From Candidatus Brocadiia bacterium (GTDB lineage Bacteria; Planctomycetota; MHYJ01; WSZJ01): DNA of 10,474 nt. A program made the position numbers and the translations under genes. The stretch is taken from positions 1-10,474 of the forward strand of contig JABWAY010000135.1 of assembly GCA_013360825.1 (NCBI GenBank), read 5' to 3'. This document shows positions 1 through 4,895 of this stretch, in pieces (position 1 is the stretch's first letter; every line of letters begins with the position of its first letter). Below the pieces are notes generated by a model. The model ran no database searches. It worked only from the letters and a program-made list of their open reading frames with translations, and had not been told where the DNA came from.

Positions 1-820
1 CGGGACCGCTCGGACGAGGACCGCCGGGACCGCGCGGCGGACCGCCCGGTCCACGCCCGCCCGGACCACCCGGACGCGGACCCCGCGGACCCATCCCGGG
101 ACCGCTCCCGGGGCCGGGACTCATCGGACTCCGCGGCGGACGCATCGGCTTCGGCTCCGGGACCGGCTGCAGCCCCACACGCTTCTTCGCCTCGGGCAGC
201 ATCTCCCCCTTGTAAATCCACGCCTTCACCCCGATCGTCCCCTTCGTGTGCACCGCCGTCGCCCGACCGTAGTCGAGGATGGCGCGAATCGTGTGAAGCG
301 GCACGCTGCCGAGCGCCAGCGTCTCCGACCGCGCGATTTCCGCGCCGCCGATCCGCCCGGCCACCGTCAGCTTGACCCCTTTCGCCCCGGCCTTGAGCGT
401 GTTCTCGGCCGCCTTGCGCATCGCCCGGCGGAACGGAGCACGCTTCTGCAGCTGCTCCGCCACCTGCTCCGCCACGAGCGTCGCGCTCAGCTCGGGAGTG
501 TCGATCTCCTTGATCTTCAGCTCGACCTTGTGCTTCACCAGCGCCTCAAGCTCCTCCTGCAGCTTCTCCACCTTCGAGCCACGGCGCCCGATGATCACCC
601 CCGGACTCGACGCATGCACGATGACCGTCGTCGTCTCGCGTGTCCGCTCGATCTCGATCTTCGGGATCCCCGCGAAGGAGTAGGTCTTCTTGATGAAGCG
701 CCGGATCTTCTGGTCCTCGACCAGGAAGGGTCCGAACTCCCTCTTGTTCGCGAACCAGCGGCTGCGGAATTCCTCGGTGATGCCGAGGCGGAAACCGACC
801 GGGCAGGTTTTCTGGCCCAT
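1..820 (-). CDS. rpsC: 30S ribosomal protein S3 (3' end beyond the window)
   Basis: S3 sits at the mRNA entry side of the 30S subunit. The N-terminus MGQKTCPVGFRLGI is the family signature. A KH domain follows with its GxxG loop as GRRG (residues 78-81, in VIIGRRGSKVEKL). The C-terminal domain is recognisable through GRIGGAEIARSE (about 155-166) and GTIGVKAWIYKGE (about 194-206). ATG at 820 is chosen because it begins this conserved N-terminus. It lies 3 nt after the rplV stop, with an AAGGAC Shine-Dalgarno-like element inside the end of rplV. From about residue 215 to the window edge (residue 273) the protein is a Pro/Gly/Arg/Met tail with GGP, GPG and RGP units and no stop codon. E. coli S3 has 233 residues, so the tail is at least 40 longer. 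The true end lies left of position 1. Confidence 0.96.
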   Translation of the reverse strand, partial: MGQKTCPVGFRLGITEEFRSRWFANKREFGPFLVEDQKIRRFIKKTYSFAGIPKIEIERTRETTTVIVHASSPGVIIGRRGSKVEKLQEELEALVKHKVELKIKEIDTPELSATLVAEQVAEQLQKRAPFRRAMRKAAENTLKAGAKGVKLTVAGRIGGAEIARSETLALGSVPLHTIRAILDYGRATAVHTKGTIGVKAWIYKGEMLPEAKKRVGLQPVPEPKPMRPPRSPMSPGPGSGPGMGPRGPRPGGPGGRGPGGPPRGPGGPRPSGP

Positions 821-823
821 GCG

Positions 824-1363
824 TTAGTCCTTTTTCTCGCTGCCCGCGTCCTTCGGGGCGTGCGCGTGGTCGTGGGAGTGGTCGTGCCCGTGCGCGTGAT
901 CGTGACCCTTCTCGGTCTTCTTCGCCGGCTTCGCAGGCCCCTTCTTCCCCTTCACCCGACGCTTCCGCGTCTTCGTCTCCTCCGGGGAAGGAGCCAGCGT
1001 GATCGTCACATGGCTGGTCCGCTTGAGAATCGGAACCGCACGCCCCTGCGGCGCAGTCCTCCACCGCTTGAGCGAAGGTCCCCCGTCGATCATCAGCCGG
1101 TGGACGCGGAGATCCTCGACGTCGATGTCCAGGTTCCGGTCGCTCGTGATCGACTCGGCATTCGCGATCGCCGAGCGGAGAAGCTTGTAGAGGAACCGCG
1201 CGCCGCGACGCGGCGTGGCCTGGAGGACTTCGATCGCCCGGTTCACGCTCAGCCCGCGGATCGTCGTCGCCACGTAGCGGATCTTCTGGGGGCTGATCCG
1301 CGCATAGCGGAGCTTCGCGCTGAATTCGAGATCGGGCACCGTCGCCGTTGAACTGTCAGCCAT
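824..1363 (-). CDS. rplV: 50S ribosomal protein L22 with histidine-rich C-terminal tail
   Basis: L22 lines the nascent-peptide exit tunnel. Residues 14-125 cover the family domain: AKLRYARISPQKIRYVA (about 16-32), then RSAIANAE (63-70), the VHRLMIDGGPSLKRW segment (about 87-101), the tunnel beta-hairpin around RTAPQGRAVPILKRTSH (102-118) and the final strand HVTITLA. ATG at 1363 lies 9 nt after the rpsS stop, with TAAGGA seven bases upstream. The protein has 179 residues against 110 in E. coli. The extra roughly 55 residues are a Lys/Pro/Ala-rich stretch followed by an alternating block with histidine at every second position from 154 to 168 (eight His, with Asp, Ala, Gly or Ser between), ending in an acidic/lysine terminus. 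The family assignment is certain; the role of the tail is unknown. Confidence 0.96.
   Translation of the reverse strand: MADSSTATVPDLEFSAKLRYARISPQKIRYVATTIRGLSVNRAIEVLQATPRRGARFLYKLLRSAIANAESITSDRNLDIDVEDLRVHRLMIDGGPSLKRWRTAPQGRAVPILKRTSHVTITLAPSPEETKTRKRRVKGKKGPAKPAKKTEKGHDHAHGHDHSHDHAHAPKDAGSEKKD
860..904 (-). repeat. HX-repeat coding block in rplV (eight alternating histidines)
   Basis: These 15 codons encode residues 154-168 of L22, with histidine at each even-numbered position. The plus strand shows GTG (CAC in sense) as the histidine codon throughout, so the block is a short, nearly periodic six-base repeat at DNA level as well. Such spacing is typical of metal-binding or low-complexity linkers in other proteins. 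Metal binding here is an inference. Confidence 0.8.
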
Positions 1364-1372
1364 GGTTCGTCC

Positions 1373-1711
1373 TTACCCTTTCTTCTCGCCGGAAGCCGCG
1401 GGCGCGGGTGCCGCCCCGCCCCCCACCGCCGTCGTCTTGATGTCCTTCGTCTTCCCGCCGCTGTGGCCGCGGAACGTGCGGGTCGGGGCAAATTCGCCCA
1501 GCTTGTGACCCACCATGTCCTCCGTGACGTACAGCTTCATGAAGATCTTCCCGTTGTGGATGAGGAAGTTGTGGCCGACGAACTGGGGCACCACCGTGCA
1601 GCGGCGCGCCCAGGTCTTGATCGGCTCCTTGTCGCCCTTCTTTTTCTGCTTCTCCACCTTCTCGAGAAGCTTCCCGTCCACGAACGGGCCCTTCTTCATC
1701 GAACGGCTCAT
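1373..1711 (-). CDS. rpsS: 30S ribosomal protein S19
   Basis: S19 binds in the 30S head next to S13. The sequence starts MSRSMKKGPFVDGKLL, matching the usual RSxKKGPFVD start. It continues with IKTWARRCTVVPQFVG (about 32-47), HNGKIFMKLYVTEDMVGHKLGEF (about 53-75) and the conserved TRTFRGHSG (about 78-86). ATG at 1711 lies 9 nt after the rplB stop, with AAGGAG seven bases upstream; Met5 is a less likely alternative. The protein is 112 residues against 92 in E. coli. The excess is a C-terminal Gly/Ala/Pro tail ending EKKG, one of several such tails in this operon. Confidence 0.96.
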   Translation of the reverse strand: MSRSMKKGPFVDGKLLEKVEKQKKKGDKEPIKTWARRCTVVPQFVGHNFLIHNGKIFMKLYVTEDMVGHKLGEFAPTRTFRGHSGGKTKDIKTTAVGGGAAPAPAASGEKKG

Positions 1712-1720
1712 CGTCGCTCC

Positions 1721-2566
1721 TTACGTCTGCTGGAATGGGCCCTTCTTGCGGCCCCGAATGATGAATTTCGAACTCGTCTTCCGCTTCTTCCGCGTCTTCC
1801 CGCCCTTCGCCAGCTTGCCCCACGGCGAGCAGGGATGACGCCCTCCTCCCGACCGCCCTTCGCCTCCGCCCATCGGGTGCGACACCGGGTTCATCGACGT
1901 TCCCCGGTTCGTCGGCCGGATCCCCAGCCAGCGCTTCCGCCCCGCCTTCCCCAGCCAGACCGACGCAGCCTCGATGTTCCCGAGCTGCCCGATCGTCGCA
2001 CGGCAGGTCAGCGGCACCTTGCGCATTTCGCCCGAGGGAAACTGAAGGTGGGCATAGTTCCCCTCCTTCGCCATCAGCTGCGCGAAACACCCGGCCGCAC
2101 GCACGATCTGCGCCCCGTGCCCGGGGATCAGCTCGACGCAGTGCACCATGTGCCCGAGCGGAACGTTGCGAAGCGGCATGCAGTTGCCCGGCTTCGGGTC
2201 CGGCCGCTCCCCGCTGACGAGCGTCTCGCCGACCCGGATGTCCTTCGGCGCGATGATGTACCGCCGCTCCCCGTCCTTGTACAGCAGCAGCGCGATCCGC
2301 ACGTTGCGGTTCGGGTCGTACTCGATCGTCTCGACCTTCGCGGGAATCTCCGCCTTGTTCCGCTTCCAGTCGATCACGCGATAGTTCTTCTTGTTCCCGC
2401 CGCCGTGATGCCAGCAGGTGATCGTGCCGCTGTTGTTCCGCCCGCCCGTCTTGCGAAGCGGCTCCAGCAGGGCCTTGTTCGGCTTTTTCGCCGTCAGGTC
2501 CTTGAAGTCGCTGGTCGTCGCAAAGCGACGTCCGGGGCTGGTCGGTTTGTAGGCTCGCAGTGCCAT
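1721..2566 (-). CDS. rplB: 50S ribosomal protein L2
   Basis: L2 supports subunit association and the peptidyl-transferase centre. Family landmarks are GGRNNSGTITCWHHGGG (residues 41-57), YRVIDW (62-67), EYDPNRN (82-88), SGEMRKV (178-184), CRATIGQLGN (188-197) and MNPVSHPMGGGEGR (225-238). The length of 281 is close to the usual 273-280. In E. coli the last motif reads NPVDHPHGGGEGR. Here the Asp before the invariant His is Ser229 and the second His is Met232, while the His equivalent to E. coli H229 (His230) is kept. HPM forms with an expanded GGGRHP segment occur, as far as I recall, in Bacteroidetes and PVC relatives. ATG at 2566 lies 10 nt after rplW, with AAGGAG at good spacing. The tail ends in a short basic stretch and GPFQQT. 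Confidence 0.97.
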   Translation of the reverse strand: MALRAYKPTSPGRRFATTSDFKDLTAKKPNKALLEPLRKTGGRNNSGTITCWHHGGGNKKNYRVIDWKRNKAEIPAKVETIEYDPNRNVRIALLLYKDGERRYIIAPKDIRVGETLVSGERPDPKPGNCMPLRNVPLGHMVHCVELIPGHGAQIVRAAGCFAQLMAKEGNYAHLQFPSGEMRKVPLTCRATIGQLGNIEAASVWLGKAGRKRWLGIRPTNRGTSMNPVSHPMGGGEGRSGGGRHPCSPWGKLAKGGKTRKKRKTSSKFIIRGRKKGPFQQT

Positions 2567-2576
2567 GATGTGCTCC

Positions 2577-2864
2577 TTAGAAGCCCTCGATGGGCTTCGA
2601 TTCCTCCGTCAGCGTGACGATGGCCTTCTTCCAGTCGCTCTGCCGCGCCAGGCGGACCCGGAACTGCCGGGTCTTCCCCTTCACGCGGACCGTGCGGACG
2701 TGGGCGATCTTGATCCCTGAGTAGATCTTCTCCAGCGCGCCGCGGATCTCGATCTTGTTCGAGTCCAGGGCGACGCAGAAGGAATAGGCGCGCAGACGGC
2801 CGATCTGATTCATCGACTTTTCGGTCTGAAGGGGCTCGATGATGATCGTACGGGGCTCTTTCAT
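2577..2864 (-). CDS. rplW: 50S ribosomal protein L23
   Basis: L23 lies at the exit of the peptide tunnel and is the docking site for trigger factor and SRP. The 95-residue sequence shows the family pattern: IEPLQTEKS near the start, SNKIEIRGALEKIY (about 35-48), an RVKGKTRQF segment and DWKKAIVTLTE (about 77-87). The start is the ATG at 2864, which directly abuts the rplD stop (TAA then ATG, no gap). The Shine-Dalgarno AAGGAGGG is therefore embedded in the last codons of rplD, which suggests translational coupling. There is no C-terminal extension, unlike several neighbours. Confidence 0.95.
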   Translation of the reverse strand: MKEPRTIIIEPLQTEKSMNQIGRLRAYSFCVALDSNKIEIRGALEKIYSGIKIAHVRTVRVKGKTRQFRVRLARQSDWKKAIVTLTEESKPIEGF

Positions 2865-3608
2865 TTACTTGCCCTCCTTCTTTGCGACCGCCGGCTTGCC
2901 CCGCCGGGGAGCCACCCGGGCCGGCCGCTTGTCCTTCGGTGCGTCCTTGGACGGGGGCACGGGAGGGGCCTTGCCGTCGCGCCGGCTTGCGATGAGCGTG
3001 TTGAACGCCTCGCGCGTCAGGCAGAGCCGCTTGTACCTCAGCACATCCCAGGCATTCAGGTCGGAAACCGGAAGGGTGTGGACCCGGGGAAGATTCCGCG
3101 CGCTCAGCCAGATCCGGCGGCCGGCGTCGTCCGCCTGCTGGGTCGTGAGGAGGCACGATTCCTTCACCCCCACCTTCTCCAGCGTCTCCGCCAGCGCAGC
3201 CGTCCGCGGCTTGTCGTACGCGAGACCGTCCAGGACGATCGCCTCGCCGTCCTTGAACTTCGAGAGCAGCGCGCTGTCCACCGCGAGCCGCTTCATCCGC
3301 TTCGGCAGATCCTTCGAGTAATCCCGCGGATGCGGCCCGAACACCACGCCGCCCTTCCGCCAGATCGGACTCCGCTTCGTCCCCGCGCGCGCCCGCCCCG
3401 TGTGCTTCTGCTTCCAGGGCTTCGTCTTGGACCCGGCCACCTCGCCGCGCCCCTTGGCCTTGGCAGTCCCCGCGCGCTTGTTCGCCTCATAGGCGACGAC
3501 GGCGTCGTGGAGCAGCGTGCGGCGCACGATGCCTCCGAACCAGGCGGGATCGACCTTCTCCGCGCCCAGCTTCTTCCCCGTCGTGTCAAACACCGGTACT
3601 TCGAACAT
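2865..3608 (-). CDS. rplD: 50S ribosomal protein L4
   Basis: L4 reaches into the exit tunnel through a long basic loop; in gamma-proteobacteria it also represses its own operon. The loop is clear at about residues 61-93 (KPWKQKHTGRARAGTKRSPIWRKGGVVFGP), with His where KGTGRAR usually has Gly. Later segments such as RLAVDSALLSKF, WLSARNLPRVH and LNAWDVLRYKRL match the C-terminal globular domain. The protein is 247 residues against 201 in E. coli. The last 40 or so are a Lys/Arg/Pro/Ala-rich tail that also carries the Shine-Dalgarno for rplW. ATG at 3608 follows the rplC stop by 15 nt, with an AGGAG upstream. Confidence 0.95.
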   Translation of the reverse strand: MFEVPVFDTTGKKLGAEKVDPAWFGGIVRRTLLHDAVVAYEANKRAGTAKAKGRGEVAGSKTKPWKQKHTGRARAGTKRSPIWRKGGVVFGPHPRDYSKDLPKRMKRLAVDSALLSKFKDGEAIVLDGLAYDKPRTAALAETLEKVGVKESCLLTTQQADDAGRRIWLSARNLPRVHTLPVSDLNAWDVLRYKRLCLTREAFNTLIASRRDGKAPPVPPSKDAPKDKRPARVAPRRGKPAVAKKEGK

Positions 3609-3623
3609 GACCCGTGCTCCTGG

Positions 3624-4331
3624 TTATTTCCCTGCCGGCTTCTTGGCTGCCGGCTTGGCGCCCTTCTTCTCGATCTTGGCCTCTTCCGACACCGCCACCG
3701 CGACATGCTGGTTGGCGGACTTCTTCACCACCACGTAGTTCCCGTTCGGCCCGGGGACGGCGCCGCGCACGAGCAGCAGGTTCTTCGCGTCGTCGATCCG
3801 GACGATGAGGAGGTTTTTCTGAGTGAAGCGATCCATGCCCATGTGCCCGAACCCGATCGTTCCGGGGCGGACGTGGCCGGGGTCCTCGGCGGAGCTCATC
3901 GACCCGTGCTGGCGCTGGTGCATCGACCCGTGCGTCTTGGGGCCGGAGTTCTTGTGCCAGCGCTTGATGATCCCCTGGAACCCTTTTCCTTTCGTGATGC
4001 CCATGACATCGACCTTCGCGATGCCCTTGAGCACATCCACCTTGATGGTGTCCCCGGTCTTGACCGGCGGCTCGCCGTCCACGGTGAACTCGCGCAGGAT
4101 GTGGATCGGGTCTTTCACGTTCGCCTTGGCCAGGTGCCCGGCGACGGCCTTCGTGTTGCGCTTGTGCCGCCCGAAGCCGAGCTGCACCGCGTTGTAGCCG
4201 TCGGTCTGGGTCGTCTTGATCTGCGTCACCGGGCAGGGGCCGGCCTCGATCACCGTCACGCCCACCCAGCGGCCCTTGTCGTCGAAAATCTGGGTCATGC
4301 CCAGCTTCCGACCGAGAATTCCCTGCAGCAT
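3624..4331 (-). CDS. rplC: 50S ribosomal protein L3
   Basis: L3 is an early 50S assembly protein whose loop approaches the peptidyl-transferase centre. Landmarks are GILGRKLGMTQIFDDKG (residues 4-20), VTVIEAGPCPVTQIKT (25-40), GITKGKGFQG (111-120), RWHKNSGPKTHGS (124-136) and NLLLVRGAVPGPNG (184-197). Two in-frame ATGs exist, at 4337 and 4331. The AGGAGG touches the first with no spacing but lies six bases from the second, so 4331 (235 residues) is preferred. The central loop reads SSAEDPGHVRPGTIGFGHMG (146-165) instead of the common PGxVxKGxxMxGxMG. His163 sits where E. coli has the methylated Gln150. A C-terminal Lys/Ala/Pro tail of about 25 residues is added. Confidence 0.95.
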   Translation of the reverse strand: MLQGILGRKLGMTQIFDDKGRWVGVTVIEAGPCPVTQIKTTQTDGYNAVQLGFGRHKRNTKAVAGHLAKANVKDPIHILREFTVDGEPPVKTGDTIKVDVLKGIAKVDVMGITKGKGFQGIIKRWHKNSGPKTHGSMHQRQHGSMSSAEDPGHVRPGTIGFGHMGMDRFTQKNLLIVRIDDAKNLLLVRGAVPGPNGNYVVVKKSANQHVAVAVSEEAKIEKKGAKPAAKKPAGK

Positions 4332-4337
4332 CACCAT

Positions 4338-4343
4338 CCTCCT
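4338..4343 (-). promoter_or_regulatory. Ribosome binding site deciding the rplC start
   Basis: AGGAGG is followed immediately by ATG GTG ATG. Only the second ATG (4331) has workable spacing of six bases, so the upstream ATG at 4337 is probably not the start. Confidence 0.7.
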
Positions 4344-4480
4344 GTGCGGGGTCTACCTCCCCGCGGGGGACACTGCAAGGCCGTCCTGGTTCCCGCGGGC
4401 AACCGGCGGAGCACTCGGCTCACGGAGGCGGCGGGAAAAGCGAACGTACAGGCAGTGTCGAAGTAGGTCGGTTGAGCGGA
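4338..4480 (-). promoter_or_regulatory. Putative structured leader between rpsJ and rplC
   Basis: This 143-nt gap is the only sizeable one among the ribosomal genes. GACACTGC at 4369-4376 is perfectly complementary to GCAGTGTC at 4452-4459, so the two can close a long stem. Between them are a hairpin at 4388-4404 (GGTT/AACC extended by CC/GG around CGCG, one bulged base) and a short GAGC/GCTC hairpin at 4409-4421. A separate 6-bp hairpin, GCGGGG/CCCCGC at 4346-4364 with a 7-nt loop, ends just two bases before the rplC Shine-Dalgarno. I saw no T-tract typical of an intrinsic terminator. The pairings are seen in the sequence; a regulatory role is inferred. Confidence 0.45.
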
Positions 4481-4804
4481 CTACTTTTCGGACAGCAGCT
4501 TCACCCGGATGTTCACGCCCGCCGGGAGATTGTTGAGGTTCTTCAGGGCGTCCACGGTCTTGCTCGTGGGCTCCGTGATGTCGATCACCCGCTTGTGCGT
4601 GCGGATCTCGAACTGTTCGCGCGATTTCTTGTCGACGTGCGGCGAGCGGAGGACCGTGTAGCGCTCGATGCGCGTGGGGATCGGAATCGGCCCCACGACC
4701 TTCGCGCCGGTCTTCTTCGCCGTGTCCACGATCTCGGTCACGGACTGGTCGATGACCTCATGGTCGTAGCCTTCGACGCGGATCCGGATTTTCTGGCCTT
4801 TCAT
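4481..4804 (-). CDS. rpsJ: 30S ribosomal protein S10
   Basis: S10 is a head protein of the 30S subunit and, as NusE in E. coli, a partner in transcription antitermination. The 107-residue sequence has the full family pattern: KIRIRVEGYDHEVIDQS (5-21), KKTGAKVVGPIPIPTRIERYTVLRSPHVDKKSREQFEIRTHKR (30-72) and LPAGVNIRVKLL (93-104). Length matches E. coli (103). ATG at 4804 has GGAAGG seven bases upstream. It is the first ribosomal gene after fusA and has a strong predicted promoter directly upstream. It ends with TAG, and the next gene starts about 150 nt later. Confidence 0.97.
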   Translation of the reverse strand: MKGQKIRIRVEGYDHEVIDQSVTEIVDTAKKTGAKVVGPIPIPTRIERYTVLRSPHVDKKSREQFEIRTHKRVIDITEPTSKTVDALKNLNNLPAGVNIRVKLLSEK

Positions 4805-4843
4805 CGGTGCCTTCCGTTCGGGTTGCTTTGGAGAAGGGGGAGG

Positions 4844-4871
4844 ATTATACGGCCCGGGAGTCGCGTGTCAA
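4844..4871 (-). promoter_or_regulatory. Consensus sigma70-type promoter for the S10 operon
   Basis: Reading the minus strand, TTGACA (4871-4866) and TATAAT (4849-4844) are separated by 16 bp. Both hexamers match the consensus at all six positions. The expected start site is near 4837, giving a 5' leader of about 32 nt before rpsJ. It lies in the only non-coding gap between fusA and rpsJ and points the right way. Confidence 0.85.
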
Positions 4872-4895
4872 CGACGCGATCCCGGAATTCGGGGG

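Noticed and set aside
3078..4466. 462-codon plus-strand open frame opposite rplD, rplC and the spacer
   Set aside because: Same antisense artefact: Arg/His/Pro-rich, no start signal, and opposed by two certain ribosomal genes.
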